From positions 11,085,501-11,149,500 of the forward strand of contig NC_088323.1 of NCBI RefSeq assembly GCF_910592395.1: a DNA stretch of 64,000 nt, given 5' to 3'. A program made the translations under genes and the position numbers. Of the stretch, positions 44,630 to 53,829 are shown one piece after another (within the stretch, counting starts at the first letter, position 1; each line of letters starts with the position of its first letter). The notes under the pieces were generated by a model. The model worked only from the letters and a program-made list of their open reading frames with translations. It ran no database searches and was not told the DNA's origin. This stretch comes from Lineus longissimus. Taxonomy: Eukaryota > Nemertea > Pilidiophora > Heteronemertea > Lineidae.

Positions 44630-45205
44630 GTCAGCATCAGTGCCAAAGTGATCAAGTTTTTATCTCCTACAAGTCAGAAAGAAGTATACAATAACACAAT
44701 AAGTAGTAGAGATATCCTCATCGGCGATAATACCGGCTTCGTAAAACTCATCGTCTGGGGGGACCTTACAGAAAGTCTTACTCTTGAATCTGTATACAAC
44801 TTTAATGAACTAGGAGTGCGCACAGCAAAAAGTAGTCAAACCAAACATTTGACCGCTACCCCGAACACAGCAGCTGTCAAAGCTGACATTGAGATATACA
44901 TTGATACTGATCAAATACCCGAGGAAGAACACCAAGACATTCAAAATGGATTGATTTCCCAACTTAGCATATCTGTCAGAAAAGCCTGTTGCAACTGCAA
45001 AACAACTGTTGAATCCACTATCGATGCTTCTGAATTTTCGTACAAGTGTGGTTCCGGCATAATGAGACGGCAGGTTTCTTCCATCTTAATTCTCATCCGG
45101 GCAAACATTGATGTAACTAAGGATGGGAAACTCTACAAACTCACTGCCTTTGAAGCAATGCTTTTAACATATCTGCAAGAAAATGGCTTCATCAATGCAA
45201 CCTGA
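44630..45205 (+). CDS. RPA1-like single-strand DNA-binding protein of the Helentron
   Basis: An open frame of about 190 codons following an acceptor-like ATTCCAG; the first in-frame ATG is not until further in, so it is an exon or a fragment. Features are an OB-fold core with RDILIGDNTGFVKLIVWGDL (typical RPA pattern: modified by D-x-T-G-x-hydrophobic-W-G-D), and a Cys-bearing segment (ACCNCKTTVE, YKCGSGIMRR) resembling the zinc-binding insert of RPA large-subunit C-terminal folds. RPA-like genes are standard cargo of plant and animal Helitrons. It would coat single-stranded DNA during rolling-circle transposition. The N-terminal OB fold is not seen. Confidence 0.7.
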   Translation, partial: VSISAKVIKFLSPTSQKEVYNNTISSRDILIGDNTGFVKLIVWGDLTESLTLESVYNFNELGVRTAKSSQTKHLTATPNTAAVKADIEIYIDTDQIPEEEHQDIQNGLISQLSISVRKACCNCKTTVESTIDASEFSYKCGSGIMRRQVSSILILIRANIDVTKDGKLYKLTAFEAMLLTYLQENGFINAT

Positions 45206-45511
45206 CACAACATCAGATGACATGGAGAACTACCTCCTCAGCATTGATACCATCCAACCCCTTTCATTTAACAGTGATAATGTAATTGTAAAAATGGCTT
45301 AAAATGTGTTGATCACTATACTGCAGCACTTGAGGTAGTACTATGACAAGACTACATTATACATCTTTTTAGGTTGCCCATTATTTATTAGTGTGACAAA
45401 ATATGTCCAATATTTTAGATCTACTTGATCAGCTGCTCTTTTTGTAACACATGTAATTTAAGCGTGATGTATATTCAAAAAGCCTTTTTACAGTGAGTTA
45501 CTACTGGTACT

Positions 45512-45606
45512 ATTCATTTTACTTTGTACTTGAGCAACTTGTATTGCTCTACGTAAAACGTTTACATGGAGCAATACAAGTTGCTCAAGTACAGTGTAAA
45601 ATGAAT
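45512..45606. repeat. Near-perfect 38-bp hairpin
   Basis: The left arm 45512-45549 pairs with 45569-45606 with mismatches only at the TTT/AGT triplet, around a 19-nt loop (TACGTAAAACGTTTACATG). Arms contain GTACTTGAGCAACTTGTATT. It may be a small fold-back element or a Helentron structural site between the RPA gene and the 3' end. Confidence 0.85.
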
Positions 45607-45708
45607 AAGTTTGATAGCAATCATTACAATCAATCGTGTACATGAGGAAACCAGCCCTGTAAAAATTATCTCCTAACCATCCTCCACCAACTAATGGAAA
45701 ATGCCTTA

Positions 45709-46444
45709 AGGCCGATACACACGCAGCAAAGTTGTACAGGCGATCTCTAGCAACCAGCAATCTGTGGCAACCTACCTGTGACGTTCAGACGTGGCAAACT
45801 TCAGCAACCTCTCAGGTAAAAGGTTGAAGAAGGTTGCCATTTTTTTTTTTTGAGGGAAAAGCTAATTTTGGGGGGAAATGCTAAGTAAAATGGTGGATAT
45901 GGAAGCAGAGAGTGCTGCTGCTGCAGCACTTGTCATTATTTTAGTGAATAAAAGACGACGACAGGCCAGACAGAAGAAGAAGAGGTTGTGGAGGAAGGAC
46001 TGGGTTGGTAGGAGGCATGAACTTGGAGCATACCATACCCTCTTGAAAGAATTAGCAATGGAGGATATATCAGCGTACAAGAACTTTCAGTAGTCCAAGA
46101 TGCCACCCCTTTGCCCTTTGCTTTGTTCATTTCCTCTCCAGCTATTTCACCTTCAGCCATTTTTACAGTCAAGTCATGTGATGGCATAGAGAGCATTCTG
46201 GCATATGATTGGTCAGATGCTAAAAATGTAACTGATACTCTGTTCGACCTGGTTGCCTAGAACCAACACGTCGGTTCCAGATTGCTGTTTGCTACAGGTT
46301 GCTAAAGGTTGCCAGATGGAGGTTGCTATAGTTTGATTGACCTATTCACACGCAGCAACCTCAGGTTGCCAGTATCAAATTCAGGGTCTTTCAACCAGGT
46401 TGCTAGAGATCGCCTGTAAAAGTTTGCTGCGTGTGTATCGGCCT
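45709..46444. mobile_element. PIF/Harbinger MITE, 736 bp, TTA target duplication
   Basis: The 47-bp terminal inverted repeats start AGGCCGATACACACGCAGCA (45709-45755 and 46398-46444) and are almost perfect. TTA lies on both sides (45706-45708, 46445-46447), and the empty site ATGCC-TTA-GATGCC is present in the sister MITE at 43791-43793. It contains an N-terminal transposase fragment, so it is an internally deleted Harbinger. Confidence 0.9.
45878..46093 (+). pseudogene. Harbinger transposase N-terminal fragment
   Basis: A 71-codon frame inside the MITE. After an Ala-rich start it reads KKKRLWRKDWVGRRHELGAYHTLLKELAMEDISAYKNF in four-residue agreement with the W-V-R-R-x-x-G-A/E-Y/F-H-x-L-x-x-E-L-x-x-E pattern at the N-terminus of HARBI1-like nucleases. 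It stops after NFQ. The DDE catalytic domain is absent, lost in the internal deletion that formed the MITE. Confidence 0.6.
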
Positions 46445-46833
46445 TTAGATGCCGGGGGGGGGGGGGGGAATGGATATTTGATGAGGGGAGAGTTTCTGAG
46501 GAATAGTTTATTGACTTTAGCTCTCAGCTTATCTGAGCCAGGTAACCTCCTGCTGAGTTGCCCGACCAAAGGCTTAGGTCAACATATTTTGTTACATAAC
46601 CGATCTTGCTATCACATCCTGGTTGCCTTGTAGTCGACCAAATTACTTCTAATTTTGCCTCATCACAGTAAGGGCCAGGTTCATCATCATGTGATCATGA
46701 CTGAATGTTATCACAGGTTACGCTGGCCATTAGGTAGATATGGTAAATATGCTGATCATCACTGTGTGTAGTATCAGCGGGGTGCTTGAAGTTGGAGGGC
46801 GACTAAATATTTTACAGGGCTGGTTTCCTCATG

Positions 46834-47018
46834 AGGCTAAGTATTATATAAATTAGACATTTAATGTATAATTCATATAATATATAAGCTAAGTATCAAA
46901 TTAGACATCCCATAATCATCTTTGTTAAATTTGTGATTCATGTGTGATTTTTATTTTCAACTTTTATCCTTTAATCATCTTTGTTAAATTTGTGATTCAT
47001 GTGTGATTTTTACATGAT

Positions 47019-47055
<37 letters not shown>

Positions 47056-47075
47056 TATATATATACGCATATGTT
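46834..47075. repeat. AT-rich direct repeats and (AT)n microsatellite
   Basis: A roughly 40-bp phrase (ATCATCTTTGTTAAATTTGTG) occurs twice (46916, 46974). It is followed by (AT)n at 47023-47072 with a GCGTATATATATACGC palindrome. The microsatellite is probably the 3' tail of the adjoining minus-strand LINE. Confidence 0.75.
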
Positions 47076-48871
47076 TATTCGTACTACTTTCCGTTGTACA
47101 GATAACAAAAAATTAGGTGCAATAAGACAATACAGAGTTGGGTGCAAATACAAGTTTACGACAAGGCAAACAAAGTAAAAGGTAAGTCTGAGAGTCGAAC
47201 CCGAAAACCTCTCATTCTTGGAGGTGATCCTTAATAAGTTACATTAGTATCTTGAACTATCACAATAAAACTAACACCAAAAACAATACTCCATCAAATC
47301 AACCTGTACACAAAAAGTTAATTATCATGTCTATTTCCTCTTTTGTGAGAATTTGATTCCCTGCCCCCCGCATTTCAAGCAATTCCCTAACTTGGATGGC
47401 AACCCTATTATGCCCCAATCCCTAAATTTCCCTGTTGATGTCCCTTAGCATTATACATTCATCAGGCAGCTGATCCCTATTCCAGTTGTACTTTTGTAAC
47501 ACCATAGTTATACTTTTCCCCACTGATGAGACGCTCCTGGCAAATAATAATCCAACTGTAACCTTTACAAGTGTATTTCCTGATTTCCGCAGTCTGTTGA
47601 TGAATTTTACGAACCTTTTCTCCAATTGAGTTTGAACGCTACAGTCCTTTATAATGGCTGGTAACAGGTCATTATGAGTGCGATAAGGCAAACACAAAAT
47701 CTGACGAATACATTTACGCCATGTAATATACAATTCTTCCATGTATGGTTTTGAACAATCTAGCAACTGGTAACAATACAGCGGCATACAAAAACTTTTG
47801 AATAACTTATATCTGATTTCAAAGTTGGCGTACCTAAACTGAGCCATAAGCATGTTGGTCCGTTTGTACAGATCATTAACTAAAACCTAAACCCTCCTTC
47901 GACGAACATCAGGACCAAGAAGAATACCCAATTCATTCATTAGAAATTTGAACCCTTGTACCCTCAAATACAATCTCCCCTGGCAGGTCATGTGACCCGA
48001 AGACTAAATATCTACTCTCAGATGCGTTGAAGGATATTCTGAATTCAATAGAAAATTGAGGAGCCGTGTTTAGCATCTTATTTAACCCATAGAACGATGG
48101 TGCTAAGAGAATAACATCATTGGCATATGCAAATACATCGCAAAAAATGTGGCCAACATGGCAGCCGAAACCGTCAGTTTTTATACTTGTAATAAGCTCA
48201 TCCAGGTAAATTCCAAAAAGAATGGGGGAGAGCACCCCACCCTGCTTAACTCCATTGGATACAGTAAACTCACCAGACATATGCTCCCCCACTGAACCTG
48301 TACACGTTGTTGTGTGTAGATGTTGGCTAATAGCCTAGCCGCTAATGGACATAGCCCTTTTTTGATCAAAATTCGAAGTAGCTTCACAAAATGAACACAA
48401 TCAAATGCTTTGCTTGCATCAAGCATTACGCAATACACTGCGGTGTTGCAACCGTTATAACAATTAATTACTTCATTTATAGTCGTGCTACACGTAGCTG
48501 TGGAGAGACCTGCCTTGAACCCAAACAGGGCATCATCTGTACTTAGCTCATTCTCGTACTTTTTTAGGAATATATTATCCATTATTTTGCCAATAACGCT
48601 ACTTAGCGAAATACAGCTATAATTATCGGACGTATTCAAAGACTGTCTACTGTTTTTTAGAATTGGAACTACTTTAGTTCGAACAAACCCCATCGGGCAA
48701 TATCCGTGACTCATCATGGAGCTCACTAAAAAAGACACGTAAACATGTAATAAATGATCCCCATTTATAAAGTGATCTGACATAATTTTGGGGTTACTGT
48801 CTTTTTTACCCGCTTCAGACACTGTACTCCCTTCATAACTTCGTGCACACTCAATACATGATCATGACTAT
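47076..48871 (-). mobile_element. 5'-truncated non-LTR retrotransposon (LINE)
   Basis: A minus-strand RT coding region, then about 330 bp of 3' sequence and an AT-repeat tail. The upper boundary coincides with the return of Helentron 3' sequence at about 48872 (TTTGTAAATTCCAATCACCT, continuous in N1 at 13660). The endonuclease part is missing: truncation on integration is the norm. Confidence 0.7.
47422..48822 (-). pseudogene. LINE reverse transcriptase, frameshifted
   Basis: Three minus-strand segments: 48822-48181 (RT N-terminus, with VVPILKNS, DNYSCISLSSVIGKI, VMLDASKAFDCVHF carrying the first catalytic Asp), 48292-47933 (GVKQGGVLSPILFGIYLDEL, then FAYANDVILLAPS where YADD is expected) and 47853-47422 (thumb/C-terminal region, YITWRKCIRQILCLP). 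A frameshift near 48290 separates the first two, and an in-frame stop region near 47890-47930 the last. The D-to-N change in the catalytic box and the breaks make it dead. The clade (CR1/Jockey-like) is not determined. Confidence 0.85.
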
Positions 48872-50434
48872 GTAAATAGCTTTGTAAATTCCAATCACCT
48901 GCAGGACAGGTCAATTTCTCTCAATAAAGTTAATTTTGTTGACTCCTGTAATCTTCACCTTATTTTTTAAAAAAGACAGTGGTGTTAGTCCCAAACTGGT
49001 CATTTCTATTTATTATGCCCCCGCTAAAGTGGGGGCATTATGTACTTGCGTGGTTTCCGACCGCCGCGTCCGCGTCCGCGTCCGCCGCACTGAATTCCAG
49101 ACTATAACTCAAGAACCCCTTGCTCGGCTGACTTGAAATTTTTAGGGGGTGTAGGCCTAGTGTGTCAAAGGGTCCCTATTGTTTTTTGGCGCGTTCCAAA
49201 ATCCAATATGGCCGCCAGCCGCCATCTTAGATTTTCGCATTCTGCTCGTTTACTAGAGAACCAGAGGTCCAACAGTCTTCAAACTTTTGTGGTGTGATGG
49301 TCTATGGTAGGGGAGGTTCCCTATTGATTTTGGGCCCGACCCGAAATCAAAGATGGCCGCCAGCCACCATCTTAGATTTTCGCATTCCGCTCGTTAACTG
49401 GAGAACCAGAGGTCCAACAGTCTTCAAACTTTTGTGGCGTAATGGTCTATGGTAGGGGAGGTTCCCTATCGATTTTAGGCCCGACCAAAAATCAAAGATG
49501 GCCGCCAGCCACCATCTTAGATTTTGGCATTCCGCTCGTTAACTGGAGAACCAGAGGTCAAACAGTCTTCAAACTTTTGTGGTGTAATGGTCTATGGTAG
49601 GGGAGGTTTCCTATCGATTTTGGGCCAGACCCGAAATCAAAGATGGCCACCAGGTCCCCGACTTTGTGATTTGTATTCCGCCCCGTAAATTAAGAACGGA
49701 GTGAGTGACAGACCTGAAACTTAAGTGGTGTTATTACCTAGTGTAGGGGAGGTTCCCTATCCATTTTGGGGCCGATCTGAAATCCAAGATGGCTGCCAGG
49801 CCCGACCTGGTTTTTCGCATTCCAACCTGTAGCTCAAGAACCAAGTGAGTGACAGACCTGAAACTTTTGTGGTGTGATGAGGTTGTGTAGGGGAGGTTCC
49901 CTGTCGATTTTGGGCCTGACCCTCTAGGTGCGCTAATAGCCACAATTTCATATTTATAGGCTAAATAACACGCGCAATGAACATATTAACACACCGAACA
50001 CACCAGAGCGGGGCATACATTCGCAATTTGCCCCAATTGCGTTATATATTTCTAGTGTTGACCTCTGTTATCAGGATACCTTTCGATTACAGACAGCATT
50101 ATGTATCCTTGGTTGTGCTGTACAACTCGGCCTGGACATACTACAGTTGTCCATGGAGAAGTCACATCCTCTCTGACACTTCTTGTCTGTAAAGTTACCG
50201 ATACAACATACTGAACTAGGGATATCTTCCGTTGCCTCCTGTGACATTTACATACCATGGATGATTAGTTCAGTCATATTTTATCCAACTGGCAGCTGTG
50301 TATTGGACATTTTAGTGGTATAGTGTGTTTACTTGACCTTCAAACAGTAGTATAAAGCCGATATTTACTACTTTACACCCTCAGTCCTATGTTTTTAGGT
50401 CATCCAGCTGAGCACCAGGCCCTTGGGCCTCTTG
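48872..50434 (+). mobile_element. Helentron 3' terminal region, with a nested insertion
   Basis: 48872-49014 plus 50058-50434 are collinear with 13660-14184 of N1. It ends in the family A tail (inverse arm, hairpin, CTTG). Non-coding. Confidence 0.75.
49015..50057 (+). mobile_element. Family E Helitron-like repeat, complete, 1,043 bp
   Basis: The head hairpin ATGCCCCC/GGGGGCAT is at 49015-49038. It is followed by GCGTCCGCGTCCG and four to five tandem units of about 175 bp (AAAGATGGCCGCCAGCCACC, GGTAGGGGAGGTTCCCTAT). The tail has GCGGGGCAT (50008-50016, inverse of the head arm) and a perfect hairpin CGCAATT-TGCCCC-AATTGCG (50022-50041), ending CTAGTG. The empty site is at 13798-13799 (TATT^TTGACC), showing T^T insertion without duplication. 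Non-coding. Confidence 0.85.
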
Positions 50435-50436
50435 TT

Positions 50437-50605
50437 ATAAGTTATTTTATGATATAGGCCTATTTATGGTGTTATATCCTCTTACTGTGCGCGTATCAGC
50501 ACAGACTACTCACTGCTTTTGTAACATATTAATCGGGAATGTCAATAATAAAATGTCAACAGGGTTGTCTGTGAGTGGACAGTGTGATCTCATTTTGATG
50601 GTGGT
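50437..50605 (+). mobile_element. Family D element, right part resumed after the Helentron
   Basis: Collinear with about 5280-5545 (ATAAGTTATTTTATGATATAGG, then GTTATATCCTCTTAC and GGGAATGTCAATAATAAA), proving the Helentron's right boundary. It is itself interrupted at about 50606. Confidence 0.75.
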
Positions 50606-52200
50606 GTAAGGGAGGTCTATACAACACCACTGTGTCCGTCGTCCGTCGTCGTCCTCTATCAAAAACAGTGCCACGTTTCTTAACCACTAGAGCTATGAAC
50701 TTGAAACTTTGTACACATAATCCCTTAGGTTAGTTGACCTCTTATATGAATTTCGGTCCGATCTGAATCTTGACTTGGCCAGCAGATGGCCAGAAGTGGT
50801 AACTCAGAAAATGTCATATCTCTCTAATGAGTGACAAGTTTTCGACAACATTTTTATGGTAGGTTCTCCTAGCAAGGATACATCACATGTCATACGGGTT
50901 TTTGATTTGACCTAATTTTTAAGGTCACAGAGGTCAAATAGCGTAAACTGGCTGTTTAAGTATAACTATGACACGTTTCTAAACCCCTAAAGCTATGACA
51001 TTGAAACTTACTTCACAGGATCCCCCATGTTAGTTGACCTTTGACAATGAATTTCGGTCCGATCTGATTGTTGACTTGGCCAGCAGAGGGCCAGAAGTGG
51101 TAACTTAGAAAATGTCATATCTCTCTTATGAGTGACAAGTTTTCGACAACATTTTTATGGTAGGTTCTCCTAGCAAGGATGCATCACATGTCATACGGGT
51201 TTTTGATTTGACCTAATTTTTAAGGTCATAGAGGTCAAATGGCATTAACTGGCTGTTTGAGTACAACTATGACACGTTTCTAAACCGCTAAATCTATGAA
51301 CTTGAAATTCGATACACAACTCCCTACGTCATATAACCTTTGACGCCAAATTTTGGTGTGATCTGATAATAGAATTGGCCACAAGGGGGCCCAAACCAAA
51401 AAAGGTAAAAAGGGCAATATCTAGCTTATTAGTGTGTTTTTTTAATGATATTTTAATGGTAGGTACTCCAAGCAAGGATACATCACATATCCTATGGGTT
51501 TTTGATATGACCCAATTTTCAGGGTCACACAGGTCAAATGGCATAAATTGGCTGTTTGTGTATAATGATGGCACATTTCCTAACCGCAAAAGCTATAAAT
51601 TTGCAATTTGGCACACTATCCCTTTTTCATGTGACCTTTGACACCAAATTTCGGGCTGATCTGATTCTCGACTTGGCAACCAGGGAGCCAGAAGTGGAAA
51701 CCTAAAAAGTGTGATATCACTCTGAGTGACTCGATTTCAATAACATTTTTATGGTATGTTCTCCTAGCAAGGAAACATCACAGATCATATGGGTTTTTGA
51801 TTTGACGGAAATTTAATGTCACAGAGGTGAAATGGCGTGAATTGGCCATTTGGGTGTAACTATGGCATGTCTCTTTACTGCTGAAGCTATGAACTTAAAA
51901 TTTTGGTGAATATGACTCCCTAAGTTATGTGACCTCTGACACCGAATTTCAGTCTGATCTGATTCTCGACTTGGCCACCAGGAGGCCAAAACCAAAAGGT
52001 GAAAAGTCCAATATTGCGCTTATTAGTGACTTGTTTTCGATGATAGTTTTATAGTAGGTACTCCAATCAAGGATATATCACATGTCATAACGACTTTGTT
52101 TTGACCTATGTACTATACATGTAGCATGTTTTTTAACCTGGATGAATTCTTAACCACTAAATATCTTTACGGTGAGCACAATGGCCCCTGGCCGTTTCAT
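50606..52200 (+). mobile_element. Family B Helitron-like repeat, long copy
   Basis: The degenerate head is GGTGTAAGGGAGGTCTATAC. Five units of about 300-330 bp follow. The tail ACGGTGAGC (52169-52177) plus AATGGCCCCTGGCC comes last. It splits the terminal-exon cassette at the position that is continuous at about 5552-5556 (GATGGTG^TTTTTTTACAAAG). Confidence 0.7.
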
Positions 52201-52560
52201 ATTTACAAAGTGTTATTTTTTTTCATTTTTACAGGATGACGTATTCTGTTATCTATGGACATTCCGGCTGTCCCCTCAGGCAAAGTGGTGTTGCTCTGCA
52301 TGCTGTGGAACTGTGGTAACAGAGGACCAATCAACCAGTCAACCATGAGATTGACAGGTTCGGGGTAGAACACATTGTACCTTATGCTCATTTATCCTTT
52401 ACGTTTTGGTCTTTTGTTTTACTGTATTATTTAAGTTGACTTAATAAAGAAGCCTTGAAATTGAAAATGCATTTCTGAATTTTTATTTATTATAATAATA
52501 AAAAATAAGGCTTACCTATTAAACCTAATCCCTTGAACATGCAACCTTTAGTTGAAAGTT
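52201..52560 (+). repeat. Dispersed terminal-exon cassette, copy 3
   Basis: Acceptor TTTTTACAG ends at 52234; the poly(A) signal AATAAA is at 52443-52448. Small deletions shift the reading frame relative to copies 1 and 2, so the short peptide is broken here while the splice and poly(A) signals remain. Confidence 0.5.
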
Positions 52561-52629
52561 CAATGAATTGAAACTCTACAGTGGTGGCATTATAGAATCC
52601 CACTTGTCTTGCCCACTGTGGAAGAGCTA

Positions 52630-52795
52630 GTTTCCCTCTGGAGTTCTTGAGTCCCTAATTCAAGTGAGTCTTGCCTCACTATACCTATGATGTTCCAGGT
52701 GTAGCGCTTCAGCTCGTGTTCCAGTTGCTCAATTTTACTGTCAGCATTAAGAGTTCCTACATTCCACATGCCTATTGTGATTGTTCTTTTTTTTG
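52630..52795 (-). pseudogene. LINE endonuclease N-terminal fragment
   Basis: On the minus strand a frame reads ITIGMWNVGTLNADSKIEQL followed by EHELKRYTWNIIGI. This is the start of an apurinic-type endonuclease of LINEs (W-N-V-R-T-L, then E-L-x-R-Y-x-x-x-I-I-G-hydrophobic). The catalytic Glu region that should follow is lost. It is a short, dead 5' fragment, separate from the LINE at 47-48.9 kb. Confidence 0.55.
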
Positions 52796-52839
52796 GTTTT
52801 TGGCCCGTGGTTTTGTCAGTATCACAATTATCGTCAGGT

Positions 52840-53130
52840 TCGCTGTACTAGTTTTTCACAACCAACCTAAACTTCAAAGGAATTGATGTAAAGGTCCAGG
52901 CTGTTTCTGGTTGTGACCATGCATCTACTGCGCTGGTTTGTCTCAACCTGCACTTCACAGGATTTGATGTAAAGGTCCAGACTTCCTTTAACTGATTGCC
53001 CAAAGGTTGTGACCTAGCATCGACTGGACTGGTTTTTCACAGCCTGCACTTTAAAGGATTAGATGTAAAGGTCCAGACTGCAGTTACTGGTGGTCTACTG
53101 GGTTGTGACCATGCATCTACAGGGTTGTGA
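52840..53130 (+). repeat. Tandem repeat, three units of about 95 bp
   Basis: GATTTGATGTAAAGGTCCAG-type phrases at about 52882, 52970 and 53060 are each followed by GTTGTGACC..GCATC and CTGGTTTTTCAC blocks. Non-coding. Confidence 0.65.
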
Positions 53131-53293
53131 CTGTCGAAGGAACCATCGCATTCAGTAAGATTTACCCTCTGTTACAACCTTCAACTTGTAATCACACTCA
53201 TTATATGAATAATATGTTCAATCAGATGGACCAAGCAAAGCTCCTCTTCGTTTTTTTTTAAATTTGGCACGCAGTCATCTTGGAAACCATTTT

Positions 53294-53390
53294 TAGCTCA
53301 GTTTTGTGACGGAATATTTATATTAACTGCCCCTGGAAAGAAAATGAGCATCTCTACATTCAGATGAGTGCCAGGCCCACTGGCCTCTTG
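53294..53390 (+). mobile_element. Miniature family A element, about 97 bp
   Basis: It starts TTTTAGCTCAGTTTTGTGAC, a reduced family A head. It ends CAGATGAGTGCCAGGCCCACTGGCCTCTTG, which keeps the inverse arm, the hairpin AGGCC-CACT-GGCCT and the CTCTTG end. It appears to be head and tail with almost no body. Confidence 0.45.
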
Positions 53391-53542
53391 TTGTATGTAA
53401 ATTGTAACTAGTCTTGTAAAGAGTGGTGTCACCTCGCTTAATCTGTTGTAATCATTGTAATAGGGAGTGCATTAGATGGTGATCATGTCTCTTGTTGCGT
53501 GCTGTAGATTAGCTGTTGATGTTTTATGTTTGAATGTTTCAG

Positions 53543-53593
53543 ACCAGTATAGACTTCCAAATGGACGGCCCCGTGCCAACTCCTTCAACCCAA
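53543..53593 (+). CDS. Putative 51-nt host exon
   Basis: Flanked by an acceptor (GAATGTTTCAG to 53542) and a consensus donor (CAA^GTAAGT at 53594). The length is a multiple of 3. Read in phase 1, compatible with the exon at 9198-9545, it gives QYRLPNGRPRANSFNP with a basophilic phosphosite-like RPRANS. Read in phase 0, compatible with the 12324 segment, it is also open. No similarity to the surrounding repeats was seen. If it follows 9545 directly, the intron is about 44 kb. Confidence 0.5.
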
Positions 53594-53829
53594 GTAAGTC
53601 CCTTCATTGTGTTTTGCACTGCCCTTTTTCTCTCCTCTTTTCTCTTGACTAAGCATTTTATCTTGATTATCATATTTCTTGCTTAGGGGCGATTTGAAAA
53701 TTGCACGTTGTCAGAGCAGAGAAATGAGATCATTTTGACACAGTGTTGAAGATGGCCTCATGCGGCGGCTGCATGGCAATCTGTTAGCCTCAAGAATCAG
53801 TTTCCAACTTTTTCAGGAGATCTCTCTTT
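53594..53829. other. Intronic-type spacer
   Basis: Pyrimidine-rich after the donor; no other feature is supported. Confidence 0.4.

Larger units (their letters stand above)
45641..46833. mobile_element. TIR MITE, second copy, interrupted by a Harbinger MITE
   Basis: Same ends as 43726-44147 (CATGAGGAAACCAGCCCTGT and its inverse). Removing 45709-46447 gives a sequence collinear with the first copy. A G16 run lies at about 46454-46469. Confidence 0.8.
23983..50434 (+). mobile_element. Autonomous Helentron (Helitron2-like), about 26.45 kb with nested insertions
   Basis: The 5' end is a family A head, AGTTCAGCTAAC..AAGTCAGCAAAGCT. The 3' end is CAGCTGAGC (50405-50413), the hairpin AGGCCC-TT-GGGCCT (50417-50430) and CTTG. 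The flanks (..CAATTTTT and TTATAAGTTATTTTATG..) join in the uninterrupted paralog at about 5280, giving insertion at T^T with no target duplication. Coding parts in order are: 2A leader, papain-fold protease-like region, basic KxR repeats, Pif1-type helicase, LINE-like endonuclease and RPA-like protein. Helicase plus endonuclease plus RPA is the known Helentron set. The HUH Rep domain is missing where a DIRS element sits. Many frameshifts show it is dead. Confidence 0.8.

Noticed and set aside
47180-47265. tRNA-like B box (minus strand GGTTCGACTC-type) near 47190-47205
   Set aside because: No convincing A box or cloverleaf pairing. It is probably part of the LINE 3' region.
47422-52795. LINE RT (47.4-48.8 kb, minus) and LINE endonuclease fragment (52.63-52.79 kb, minus) as one element
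   Set aside because: The Helentron right boundary (50434) and a family B element lie between them, and the RT is inside the Helentron while the endonuclease fragment is outside. They are separate fragments.
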